The notes: a model not told the origin generated them from the letters alone. 8,862 nt of DNA from Pseudomonadota bacterium (GCA_023436745.1 JAEZHZ010000375.1:1-8862), one strand, 5' to 3'. Positions 1-7,440 are shown, counted from the first letter of the stretch. Numbers and translations are program-made.

Positions 1-105
1 ACGTCCACCTTCGACTACGGCACCTCCGGCTACATCCCGCACTGGACCTATGAATACACCCATGCGCTCGGGACGGTGCAGGCGGGGTTGAACTTCCGCT
101 TCTAG
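1..105 (+). CDS. Outer-membrane beta-barrel protein, C-terminal end (partial)
   Basis: Frame 1 is open from the first base of the window and reads 34 residues to a TAG at 103-105. The tail is rich in alternating aromatic and small residues (Tyr, Trp, Tyr, Tyr) and ends Gly-Leu-Asn-Phe-Arg-Phe. A C-terminal Phe preceded by alternating hydrophobic residues is the usual last beta strand recognised by the BAM machinery in Gram-negative outer-membrane proteins. This suggests a small opacity/OmpA-barrel-type porin of the kind common in sphingomonads. The N-terminus, signal peptide and barrel size lie outside the window, so no specific function can be given. Confidence 0.7.
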   Translation, partial: TSTFDYGTSGYIPHWTYEYTHALGTVQAGLNFRF

Positions 106-110
106 GACCG

Positions 111-145
111 CGGCGCCGATCTGCGCCGGCCATCGCTCGCGGCGC
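111..145 (+). other. Two mutually exclusive GC hairpins between the barrel gene and icd
   Basis: CGGCGC (111-116) pairs with GCGCCG (123-128) across a 6-base loop. The same GCGCCG segment can instead pair with a second CGGCGC at 140-145. The first hairpin begins six bases after the upstream stop codon. No T-run follows either one, so neither is a standard intrinsic terminator. They could protect the 3' end of the upstream mRNA, assist Rho-dependent termination, or simply reflect high GC. Confidence 0.35.
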
Positions 146-209
146 TTCCGCGCGCCCGATTTCATGCTATTAGCCCGGCATCGATAATTCCCCGCCGAGG
201 AGCTAAAGC

Positions 210-1421
210 ATGGCCAAGATCAAAGTCGCCAACCCCGTCGTCGATCTCGACGGCGACGAGATGACCCGCATCATCTGGCAGGCGATCAAGGACAAGCTGA
301 TCCTCCCCTACCTCGACCTCAAGATCGAGTACTACGACCTCTCGGTGCAGAACCGCGACGCCACCAACGACCAGGTGACCGTGGACGCCGCCAACGCCAT
401 CAAGACGCACGGCGTCGGCATCAAGTGCGCGACGATCACGCCTGACGAGGCGCGCGTCGAGGAATTCAAGCTGAAGAAGATGTGGAAGTCGCCGAACGGC
501 ACGATCCGCAACATCCTCGGCGGCACCATCTTCCGCGAGCCGATCATCTGCAAGAACGTGCCGCGCCTGGTGCCCGGCTGGACCCAGCCGATCATCGTCG
601 GCCGCCACGCCTTCGGCGACCAGTACCGCGCCACGGACTTCAAGTTCCCCGGCAAGGGCAAGCTGACGATGAAGTTCGTCGGCGAGGACGGGACCACGAT
701 CGAGCACGACGTGTTCGACGCGCCGAGCGCCGGCGTGGCGATGGGCATGTACAACCTCGACGACTCGATCGCCGATTTCGCTCGCGCCTCGATGAACTAC
801 GCTCTCAACCGCGGCGTGCCCTGCTACCTGTCGACCAAGAACACCATCCTCAAGGTCTATGACGGCCGGTTCAAGGACATCTTCCAGGAGATCTACGAGG
901 CCGAGTTCAAGGAGCAGTTCGAGGCCAAGAAGATCTGGTACGAACACCGCCTGATCGACGACATGGTTGCCTCGGCCCTCAAGTGGTCCGGTGGCTATGT
1001 GTGGGCGTGCAAGAACTATGACGGCGACGTCCAGTCCGACACCGTGGCTCAGGGCTTCGGCTCGCTCGGCCTGATGACCTCCGTGCTGATGACGCCCGAT
1101 GGCAAGACCGTGGAAGCCGAGGCCGCCCACGGCACGGTGACCCGCCACTACCGCCAGCACCAGCAGGGCAAGGAGACCTCGACCAACTCGACGGCCTCGA
1201 TCTTCGCCTGGACCCGTGGCCTCGCCCATCGCGCCAAGCTCGATGACAACGCCGAGCTCGCCAAGTTCGCCGCGACCCTCGAGAAGGTCACAGTCGACAC
1301 GATCGAAGAGGGCAAGATGACCAAGGACCTCTCGCTCCTGGTCGGCCCGGACCAGCCGTGGCTGTCGACAATCGGCTTCCTCGATGCGATCGACCAGAAC
1401 CTTCAGAAGGCCATGGCGTAA
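210..1421 (+). CDS. icd: NADP-dependent isocitrate dehydrogenase
   Basis: This is a 403-residue cytosolic TCA-cycle enzyme that converts isocitrate and NADP+ to 2-oxoglutarate, CO2 and NADPH. It belongs to the homodimeric subfamily that includes human IDH1, rather than the E. coli type. Substrate-site residues are visible: Ser94 and Asn96 in SPNGT, Arg100, Arg109, and Arg132 in GRHAFGDQY, which also holds the catalytic Tyr139. The numbering matches human IDH1 here. Catalytic Lys210 lies in STKNT. Metal-binding Asp250, Asp273 and Asp277 lie in RLIDDM and NYDGDVQSD. AEAAHGTVTRHYR is the NADP-binding segment. The start is fixed by GAGGAG at 197-202, seven bases before the ATG, and by the typical N-terminus MAKIKVANPVV. 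It appears to be monocistronic, with an intrinsic terminator starting 25 bases after the stop. I see no defects. Confidence 0.97.
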   Translation: MAKIKVANPVVDLDGDEMTRIIWQAIKDKLILPYLDLKIEYYDLSVQNRDATNDQVTVDAANAIKTHGVGIKCATITPDEARVEEFKLKKMWKSPNGTIRNILGGTIFREPIICKNVPRLVPGWTQPIIVGRHAFGDQYRATDFKFPGKGKLTMKFVGEDGTTIEHDVFDAPSAGVAMGMYNLDDSIADFARASMNYALNRGVPCYLSTKNTILKVYDGRFKDIFQEIYEAEFKEQFEAKKIWYEHRLIDDMVASALKWSGGYVWACKNYDGDVQSDTVAQGFGSLGLMTSVLMTPDGKTVEAEAAHGTVTRHYRQHQQGKETSTNSTASIFAWTRGLAHRAKLDDNAELAKFAATLEKVTVDTIEEGKMTKDLSLLVGPDQPWLSTIGFLDAIDQNLQKAMA

Positions 1422-1445
1422 GCCCGAATTATTGAATCTCTAGAT

Positions 1446-1482
1446 GAAGAGCCGGGCGGCAACGTCCGGCTCTTCGCTTTTT
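1446..1482 (+). terminator. Intrinsic terminator of icd
   Basis: GAAGAGCCGG (1446-1455) pairs perfectly with CCGGCTCTTC (1466-1475). Pairing extends inward through a G-T wobble and two more pairs to a GCAA tetraloop (1459-1462), giving a stem of about 13 pairs. A T5 run follows at 1478-1482. The closing GNRA-type tetraloop should make the hairpin especially stable. It lies 25 bases after the icd stop and should separate icd from the phosphodiesterase gene. Confidence 0.92.
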
Positions 1483-1550
1483 GCCATCCTGCCTCAGTTC
1501 GACCCGAATCCGCCCGTCCATCTTGGTGCCGGCGGGAGCGGGGGCGAACA

Positions 1551-2531
1551 ATGAAGTGGCTGGTGCGGATAGGGCTGTCGCTGCTGCTGGCGATCGTCGT
1601 GATCGTCGTTGCAAACGGCAGCTGGCGCGCGGCACCGCCAACCGATCCCACGGTGCGGCTGATCGCTCATCGTGGCGTGCACCAGACCTATGATCGCACC
1701 GGCCTCGAGAACGACACCTGCACCGCAGAGCGCATCTTCCCGCCGATCCACGAACTGCTCGAGAACACCCTCCCCTCGATGGAGGCGGCGTTCGCCTATG
1801 GGGCGGACATCGTGGAACTGGATGTGCACCCCACCACCGACGGCCAGTTCGCCGTGATGCACGACTGGACAGTGGATTGCCGCACCGACGGCACCGGGGA
1901 GACGCGCAGCCATGACATGGCCTACCTCAAGACGCTGGACATCGGCCACGGGTACACGGCCGACGGGGGCGCCACTTACCCCTTCCGCGGCAAGGGGATC
2001 GGCATGATGCCGGAACTGAAGGAAGTGCTCGCGGCGATGCCGGAGCAGCGTTTCCTCGTCAACTTCAAAAGCAACGAGCGGCGCGAGGGCGACATGCTGG
2101 CCGACCTCGTAGCCGCAAATCCCGATTGGCGGGCCGCCGTCTGGGGCGCCTATGGCGGCGACCCTCCGACCTTTCGGGCTGGCGAGCGCATCGAGGGGCT
2201 TCATGTCTGGTCGCGGCGCGGCCTCGTCGACTGCCTGCTGCAGTACGAAGCGCTCGGCTGGAGCGGCTACATGCCCGACGCTTGCCGCGAAACCATGATC
2301 ATGCTGCCGATCAACCTTGCCCCGTGGCTCTGGGGCTGGCCCAACCTTTTCCTCGAGCGGGTGCGTGACGCGGGTAGCGAGATCATCCTGCTCGGCCCTT
2401 ACGAATCGGGCGATCCTGGGACCGCCGGGATCGACACGCTGGAGCAGCTGGCCGGGGTTCCTGCCGAGTTCGACGGCTATGTGTGGACCAACCGCATCGA
2501 CCTCATCGGCCCGGCGCTCGCAGGCCGCTGA
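1551..2531 (+). CDS. Membrane-anchored glycerophosphodiester phosphodiesterase family protein
   Basis: This 326-residue protein is predicted to cleave glycerophosphodiesters to glycerol-3-phosphate and an alcohol. The N-terminus has one hydrophobic segment (about residues 4-21), either a signal anchor or an uncleaved signal peptide, so the catalytic domain should be periplasmic. GDPD motifs appear in order: AHRG (His40, Arg41), ENT (71-73), the metal-binding pair Glu89 and Asp91 in VELDVH, catalytic His104 in MHD, and FKSN (172-175). About 30 residues separate HRG from ENT, longer than the roughly dozen in typical bacterial members. Asn171 stands where the family motif Glu-Ile-Lys usually supplies a metal-ligand Glu. 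There are four cysteines (57, 110, 228, 245). The GGGG at 1541-1544 or GGAG near 1535-1538 may serve as the ribosome-binding site. The fold call is firm; the true substrate is unknown. Confidence 0.85.
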   Translation: MKWLVRIGLSLLLAIVVIVVANGSWRAAPPTDPTVRLIAHRGVHQTYDRTGLENDTCTAERIFPPIHELLENTLPSMEAAFAYGADIVELDVHPTTDGQFAVMHDWTVDCRTDGTGETRSHDMAYLKTLDIGHGYTADGGATYPFRGKGIGMMPELKEVLAAMPEQRFLVNFKSNERREGDMLADLVAANPDWRAAVWGAYGGDPPTFRAGERIEGLHVWSRRGLVDCLLQYEALGWSGYMPDACRETMIMLPINLAPWLWGWPNLFLERVRDAGSEIILLGPYESGDPGTAGIDTLEQLAGVPAEFDGYVWTNRIDLIGPALAGR

Positions 2532-2612
2532 AGGCACTTGGTGGCAATCGACGGCAGCCGCGTCGGGCGATAGGGTGCGACGCATCCTCCCTGTCTGTCT
2601 GGATTCATCACA

Positions 2613-3545
2613 GTGCCGGTCGGCGTCTTCTACGCGCTTGTCGCTTACTCGGTCTATTCGTGCGGCGACGCCATCGTGAAGGGCTTCGGCCAGTCACTTA
2701 CCGTGTTCGAGATCGGCTTTTTCGTTGCCGTGTTCTCGCTCATTCCGGCGCTGGTCTCGCGGCCAAAGGGGGAACTCTGGCGCCAAAGCTTCAAGATGCA
2801 GCGGCCACTGCTGGTGCATCTGCGATCGTTCACCGGCGTCGCCTCCTCGATGCTGATCACCTTTGCCTTTGTGAGCATCCCTTTCGCGGAAGCCTATGCG
2901 CTGGTGTTCATGATGCCGGTGTTCATCACCCTGATGTCGGTGCTGCTGCTGAAAGAGCGCGTCGATGTGGTGCGCTGGAGCATGCTGCTGCTGGGCTTTC
3001 TCGGCGTGCTGCTGGTGGTGCGGCCCGGCTACCGCGTGCTCGAGCCAGGACATTTCGCGGCGCTCGGCTGCGCGGTGTTCGGCGCCGCCACCACGACCAT
3101 CCTGCGCATCGTGGCGCCGACGGAAAAGCGCGTCAGCCTGATCCTGCTGCCCGCGATCTACGTGACCGTCGCCAATGCGGTGCTGATGATCCCGGGCTTC
3201 GTCGTGCCGACCTGGGAACAACTGGGGCTGCTGGCAGCCAGCGGCGGGCTGATCGGCATCGGCCACCTGATGCTGATTGCGGCCACCCGCAACGCCGACG
3301 CGAGCCAGGTGGCGCCGGTGCAGTACGTGCAAATCGTCTGGGCGATCGTGCTCGGGGCGCTGTTCTTCAGCGAGTTCCCGGACTGGCTCGTTTATGTGGG
3401 CCTCGCCGTGGTGATGATCTCCGGGTTGGTCAACGTCTACGTCGATGGCTCACGCGCGCGCCTTGCGGGCCGCTATGCGGAATACCGCGCGCGCGATGCC
3501 AACTCGAAGACCAACCTGCCCGAAATCCAGACGCCGGAGATCTAG
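2613..3545 (+). CDS. EamA/DMT-superfamily transporter, 10 transmembrane helices
   Basis: This 310-residue inner-membrane protein has about ten hydrophobic helices arranged as two EamA repeats. The first repeat ends near residue 138 with the family hallmark LLLKERVDVVRW followed by a long hydrophobic helix and VVRPG. The second has the matching pattern APVQYVQIVWAIVLGALFF. Such proteins usually export small metabolites, amino acids or nucleosides, but the substrate cannot be read from sequence. The only reasonable start is GTG at 2613, because an in-frame TAG lies at 2571 and no ATG follows before the first helix. No good Shine-Dalgarno precedes it. The gene lies 81 bases after the phosphodiesterase stop in the same direction with no terminator visible between, so co-transcription is plausible. 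The C-terminal tail of about 35 residues is hydrophilic. Its stop overlaps the alaS stop. Confidence 0.88.
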   Translation: MPVGVFYALVAYSVYSCGDAIVKGFGQSLTVFEIGFFVAVFSLIPALVSRPKGELWRQSFKMQRPLLVHLRSFTGVASSMLITFAFVSIPFAEAYALVFMMPVFITLMSVLLLKERVDVVRWSMLLLGFLGVLLVVRPGYRVLEPGHFAALGCAVFGAATTTILRIVAPTEKRVSLILLPAIYVTVANAVLMIPGFVVPTWEQLGLLAASGGLIGIGHLMLIAATRNADASQVAPVQYVQIVWAIVLGALFFSEFPDWLVYVGLAVVMISGLVNVYVDGSRARLAGRYAEYRARDANSKTNLPEIQTPEI

Positions 3546-6187
3546 CCGATCAGCGCCCGGATGGCCGCGACGGCATCCTGTGCCTTAGTGCCATCGGGGC
3601 CACCGGCCTGGGCCATGTCGGGACGGCCGCCACCGCCCTGCCCGCCCAGCGCGGCAGCACCGGCGCGGACCATGTCGACGGCAGAGAAGCGGCCGGTGAG
3701 ATCGTCGGTGACGCCCACGGCAACACCGGCCTTGCCATCCTCGGCAACGCCGACGATGGCCACGACGCCGGAACCGATCTGCTTCTTGGCCTGATCGACC
3801 AGTCCGCGAAGATCCTTCGGCTGCAAGCCTTCGACGACGCGGCCCACATAGGCGACGCCGTTGACGGTCTCCGGCCCCTGCGGCGCGCCACCAGCGCCGC
3901 CACCCATGGCGAGCTTCTGGCGGGCCTCGCTCAGCGCGCGCTCGGAGCGCTTCAACTGATCCTGAAGGGCCTCGATCCGCTCCAGCACCTCATGCGTGCC
4001 GGATCGCAGCAGGCCGGCAGCGGAGTTGACGATGGCGACATTGGTGTTGCCGCGGTGGCGAGCGGCATTGCCGGTCAGCGCCTCGATGCGACGAACACCG
4101 GCTGCAACCGCACCCTCCCCAACGATCGAGACGAGACCGATATCGCCGGTGCGGCGCACGTGAGTGCCGCCGCAGAGTTCCACCGACCAGCCGAGCGCAT
4201 TGCCCGTGGGCTCGCCCATGGCCACGACACGGACCTCATCGCCATATTTCTCGCCGAACCGCGCCCTGGCGCCGGACTCCTTGGCCTCTTCCACACCCAT
4301 CAGACGGGTCTCGACCGGAGTATTCTGCAGCACGATGGCGTTGGCGATGTCTTCAACCTCGGCCAGTTCCTGCTCGGTCATGGGCTTGGTGTGGACGAAG
4401 TCGAAACGCAGACGCTCGGAAGAAACGAGCGAACCCTTCTGCGCGACATGGTCACCCAGCACCATGCGCAGGGCCTCATGCAGCAGGTGAGTGGCCGAGT
4501 GATTGGCGCGGATCGCGGAGCGACGGCTGTGGTCGACCACCAGTTCCACCGCCTGCCCGACGCGCAGCTCGCCTTCGGTGACGCTGACCTGGTGTGCGAA
4601 GACGCCGTGGTGCTTCTGGGTGTCCGTAACGGTCGCGGCAACGCCCTCGCCCTTGAGGTGGCCGCTGTCACCGACCTGGCCACCGCTCTCGCCGTAGAAA
4701 GGCGTCTGGTTGAGCACGGCGATACCGGTCTCGCCCGCAGCGAGAACCGACACTTCCACCCCGTCACGCAGCAGCGCCTTGATCTCGCCTTCGGCGACTT
4801 CCGTCTCGTAGCCGAGGAATTCGGTGGGACCGACCTTGTCGGCCAGTCCATACCAGACGGTGTCGGTCGCGGCCTCGCCGGAGCCGGCCCAGCTCTTGCG
4901 AGCCTCGGCCTTCTGCGCGGCCATGGCGGCATCGAAGCCGGCCTGATCCACGGAGATGCCACGGTTGCGCAGCGCGTCCTGCGTCAGGTCGAGCGGGAAT
5001 CCGTAGGTATCGTAGAGCTTGAAGGCGGTGGCGCCGTTCAGCACATCGCCTTCGGCAAGCTCACGGCTCTCGTCGGCGAGAATCTGCAGGCCCCGGCCAA
5101 GAGTCTTGAGGAAACGCCCCTCCTCCAGCCGAACCGTCTCAGTGATCATGGCCTCGCCACGGCTGAGCTCCGGATAAGCCTGGCCCATCTCGCGCACCAG
5201 TGCCGGCACTAGCTTGTGGATCACCGGCTCGTTGGCACCGAGCAGGGTGGCATGGCGCATGGCGCGGCGCATGATGCGGCGCAGCACGTAGCCACGCCCC
5301 TCGTTGGAGGGCAGCACGCCTTCGGCGATCAGGAAACTCATGGAGCGCAGGTGATCGGCGATGACCCGCAGGCTCTGCTTGCCCGGGCCATCCGTGTCGG
5401 CGCCCGTGGCACTCGCGGCGGCGGCAATGAGCGCCTTGAACAGGTCTATGTCGTAGTTGTTGTGGACGCCCTGCATGACCGCAGCCATGCGCTCAAGGCC
5501 CATGCCGGTATCGATGGAGGGCCGCGGCAGGCCGGTGCGGGAACCGTCGACATGCTGCTCGAACTGCATGAACACGAGGTTCCAGATCTCGATCCAGCGA
5601 TCGCCGTCCTCGTCGGGTGAACCCGGAGGACCGCCCCACACGTCCGCCCCGTGGTCATAGAAGATCTCGGAGCACGGGCCGCAGGGGCCGGTATCACCCA
5701 TCTGCCAGAAGTTTGACTTGGCCCCGAGCCGCACGATGCGATCGTCTGACAGGCCCGCCACTTTCTTCCACAGCGTGTGCGCCTCGTCGTCATCCTGGTA
5801 GATCGTGACCATCAGCCGCTCGCGTGGCAGCGCCCACTCCTTGGTGAGCAGCGTCCACGCCAGTTCGATCGCGCGCTCCTTGAAGTAGTCGCCGAACGAG
5901 AAGTTGCCGAGCATCTCGAAGAAGGTGTGGTGCCGGGCGGTGAAGCCGACGTTGTCGAGATCGTTGTGCTTGCCACCGGCCCGCACGCACTTCTGCGCCG
6001 TGGCGGCAGTGGAGTACGGGCGCTTCTCTACTCCCGTGAAGACATTCTTGAACTGCACCATGCCCGCATTGGTGAACATCAGTGTCGGATCGTTGCGCGG
6101 CACCAGCGGGCTCGACGGCACGACCTGGTGGCCATTGCGGGCAAAGAAATCGACGAAGCTCGAACGGAGGTCGTTTACGCTGGTCAT
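3542..6187 (-). CDS. alaS: Alanyl-tRNA synthetase
   Basis: This 881-residue cytosolic enzyme charges tRNA-Ala and edits mischarged Ser/Gly. The class II catalytic domain shows the early segment NDPTLMFTNAGM, then GGKHNDLDNVGFTARHHTFFEM, DTGPCGPCSEIFYD, and motif 3 in IDTGMGLERM. The editing domain carries the zinc-site signature HSATH (His563, His567) and CGGTH (Cys672, His676). A coiled coil follows, then a Gly-rich hinge and a DHHA1/C-Ala domain ending with GGRPDMAQAGG. Length is normal for the family. I chose the ATG at 6187, which gives MTSVNDLRSSF and aligns with other AlaRS. A TTG directly before it (6190) is less likely. No clear Shine-Dalgarno precedes the ATG; a tiny reading frame overlaps it instead. 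Upstream recA has its own terminator, so alaS probably has a separate promoter. Confidence 0.98.
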   Translation of the reverse strand: MTSVNDLRSSFVDFFARNGHQVVPSSPLVPRNDPTLMFTNAGMVQFKNVFTGVEKRPYSTAATAQKCVRAGGKHNDLDNVGFTARHHTFFEMLGNFSFGDYFKERAIELAWTLLTKEWALPRERLMVTIYQDDDEAHTLWKKVAGLSDDRIVRLGAKSNFWQMGDTGPCGPCSEIFYDHGADVWGGPPGSPDEDGDRWIEIWNLVFMQFEQHVDGSRTGLPRPSIDTGMGLERMAAVMQGVHNNYDIDLFKALIAAAASATGADTDGPGKQSLRVIADHLRSMSFLIAEGVLPSNEGRGYVLRRIMRRAMRHATLLGANEPVIHKLVPALVREMGQAYPELSRGEAMITETVRLEEGRFLKTLGRGLQILADESRELAEGDVLNGATAFKLYDTYGFPLDLTQDALRNRGISVDQAGFDAAMAAQKAEARKSWAGSGEAATDTVWYGLADKVGPTEFLGYETEVAEGEIKALLRDGVEVSVLAAGETGIAVLNQTPFYGESGGQVGDSGHLKGEGVAATVTDTQKHHGVFAHQVSVTEGELRVGQAVELVVDHSRRSAIRANHSATHLLHEALRMVLGDHVAQKGSLVSSERLRFDFVHTKPMTEQELAEVEDIANAIVLQNTPVETRLMGVEEAKESGARARFGEKYGDEVRVVAMGEPTGNALGWSVELCGGTHVRRTGDIGLVSIVGEGAVAAGVRRIEALTGNAARHRGNTNVAIVNSAAGLLRSGTHEVLERIEALQDQLKRSERALSEARQKLAMGGGAGGAPQGPETVNGVAYVGRVVEGLQPKDLRGLVDQAKKQIGSGVVAIVGVAEDGKAGVAVGVTDDLTGRFSAVDMVRAGAAALGGQGGGGRPDMAQAGGPDGTKAQDAVAAIRALIG

Positions 6188-6252
6188 CAACGGGCTTTCA
6201 TTGGGCAGGCGGGCACGGCAGACGCCGAAGAGATCGGGGGGCTTTCTATCGT

Positions 6253-6285
6253 GGCGCCTGCCGCAATGTCCAGCATTGCGGCGCC
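6253..6285 (-). promoter_or_regulatory. Large inverted repeat upstream of alaS
   Basis: CCGCAATG (6261-6268) pairs with CATTGCGG (6274-6281) around a 5-base centre, extended by one G-C pair (6260 with 6282). Copies of the self-complementary GGCGCC flank it at 6253-6258 and 6280-6285 and could form an alternative outer stem with a bulge. The element lies 66 bases before the alaS start and after the recA terminator. No T-run follows on either strand, so it is not an intrinsic terminator. It could be a protein operator or a structured alaS leader. E. coli AlaRS is known to repress its own gene at a palindrome near the promoter; applying that here is inference only. Confidence 0.5.
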
Positions 6286-6316
6286 CTTGAGGCAGCGCCT
6301 GAACGTCTCCTGCCAG

Positions 6317-6344
6317 AAAAAAGGCACCGCGCGAGCGGTGCCTT
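6317..6344 (-). terminator. Intrinsic terminator of recA
   Basis: Read leftward, AAGGCACCGC (6344-6335) pairs with GCGGTGCCTT (6330-6321) around a 4-base loop (6334-6331), and a six-T run overlaps the end of the stem (6322-6317). The stem is perfect and GC-rich. It begins 26 bases after the recA stop. It should uncouple most recA transcription from alaS, which is relevant because recA is SOS-inducible and alaS is housekeeping. Confidence 0.94.
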
Positions 6345-6369
6345 GGAATTTCCCTGCATGGGAGGAGGA

Positions 6370-7440
6370 TTACTCGCTGTCTTCAGTGTCTTCGCCACCG
6401 GCCACCAGCAGGACTTCTCCCAGAAGGCCGGAACTCTCGCGCACGCCCTGCTCGATGGTGTTGGCAATGGCCGGGTTGTCCTTGAGGAACTGGCGGGCAT
6501 TCTCACGCCCCTGCCCCAGCCGCTGCGAATCCCAGGAGAACCAGGCGCCCGACTTCTCGATGATGCCGGACTTGACGCCCAGATCGAGAAGCTCGCCCGT
6601 CTTGGAGATGCCTTCGCCATACATGATGTCTAACTCGACCTGCCGGAACGGCGGGGCCAGCTTGTTCTTGACCACCTTCACCCGGGTCTGGTTGCCGACG
6701 ATCTCCTCACGATCCTTGAGGGCGCCGATGCGGCGGATGTCGAGACGGACCGAAGCGTAGAACTTCAGTGCGTTGCCGCCCGTGGTGGTCTCGGGCGAAC
6801 CGTACATCACGCCGATCTTCATGCGGATCTGGTTGATGAAGATGACGAGGCACTTCGACTTGGAGATCGAGGAGGTCAGCTTGCGCATCGCCTGGCTCAT
6901 CAGGCGTGCCTGCTGACCCGGCAGGCTGTCACCCATTTCGCCTTCGAGTTCGGCTCGCGGCGTCAGTGCGGCGACGGAATCGACCACCAGCACATCGATG
7001 GCTCCCGACCGCACCAGCGTGTCGGTGATTTCCAGGGCCTGCTCGCCCGCATCGGGCTGTGAGATCAGCAGGTCGTCGACATTGACGCCGAGCTTGCGGG
7101 CATAGACCGGGTCCAGCGCGTGTTCGGCGTCCACGAAGGCGCAGATACCGCCCTTTCGCTGGGCTTCGGCGATGACATGTAGCGCCAGCGTGGTCTTGCC
7201 CGAAGATTCCGGCCCGAAGATCTCGACAATACGGCCTTTCGGCAGGCCGCCGATGCCAAGGGCAATGTCGAGTCCGAGAGAGCCCGTGGAGATGGCTTCC
7301 ACTTCGATGGACGAGTTTTCACCCAGCCGCATGATGGAGCCCTTGCCGAAATTGCGCTCAATCTGAGCGAGCGCGGCGGCAAGCGCCTTATCCTTGTCCA
7401 TCGATCCACCTTCAACGATACGCAGCGGCGCGTTAGCCAT
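6370..7440 (-). CDS. recA: Recombinase RecA
   Basis: This 356-residue cytosolic ATPase forms filaments on single-stranded DNA, catalyses strand exchange, and stimulates LexA self-cleavage. Walker A is GPESSGKTT (residues 76-84). VDAEHALDP follows, then Walker B in VLVVDSVAAL. The DNA-binding L2 region starts at NQIRMKIGVMYG and runs through SPETTTGGNALKFYAS. The C-terminus is acidic (GEDTEDSE), as is usual for RecA. The ATG at 7440 is favoured because AAGGAG lies seven bases upstream (7453-7448). A downstream ATG at 7401 begins the conserved MDKDKALAAAL and also has a purine-rich stretch before it, so a shorter form is possible. A TTG extension to 7506 has no support. The gene has a LexA box in its promoter region and ends at its own terminator before alaS. 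Confidence 0.98.
   Translation of the reverse strand: MANAPLRIVEGGSMDKDKALAAALAQIERNFGKGSIMRLGENSSIEVEAISTGSLGLDIALGIGGLPKGRIVEIFGPESSGKTTLALHVIAEAQRKGGICAFVDAEHALDPVYARKLGVNVDDLLISQPDAGEQALEITDTLVRSGAIDVLVVDSVAALTPRAELEGEMGDSLPGQQARLMSQAMRKLTSSISKSKCLVIFINQIRMKIGVMYGSPETTTGGNALKFYASVRLDIRRIGALKDREEIVGNQTRVKVVKNKLAPPFRQVELDIMYGEGISKTGELLDLGVKSGIIEKSGAWFSWDSQRLGQGRENARQFLKDNPAIANTIEQGVRESSGLLGEVLLVAGGEDTEDSE

Noticed and set aside
162..1229. Open frame of 355 codons antisense to icd
   Set aside because: It is fully opposite a clear icd gene, rich in Val, Leu, His, Asp and Arg without a domain, and has no ribosome-binding site. It is a codon-bias shadow.
1483..1550. Promoter or LexA site upstream of the phosphodiesterase gene
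   Set aside because: A GTTC at 1497-1500 has no partner at the right spacing, and no convincing -35/-10 pair is visible.
1494..2585. Open frame of 363 codons antisense to the phosphodiesterase
   Set aside because: It is opposite a gene with clear catalytic motifs, and its own translation has no recognisable family.
2483..5212. Open frame of 909 codons on the plus strand, mostly antisense to alaS
   Set aside because: It runs across the phosphodiesterase end, the transporter gene in another frame and the alaS antisense strand. Its residues (Arg, Ala, Gly, His, Asp rich, no domain) are what GC-rich codon bias gives when real genes are read in the wrong frame.
6188..6310. T-box riboswitch in front of alaS
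   Set aside because: T-boxes are not expected in alphaproteobacteria, and I see no T-box core sequence or antiterminator/terminator pair, only an isolated inverted repeat.
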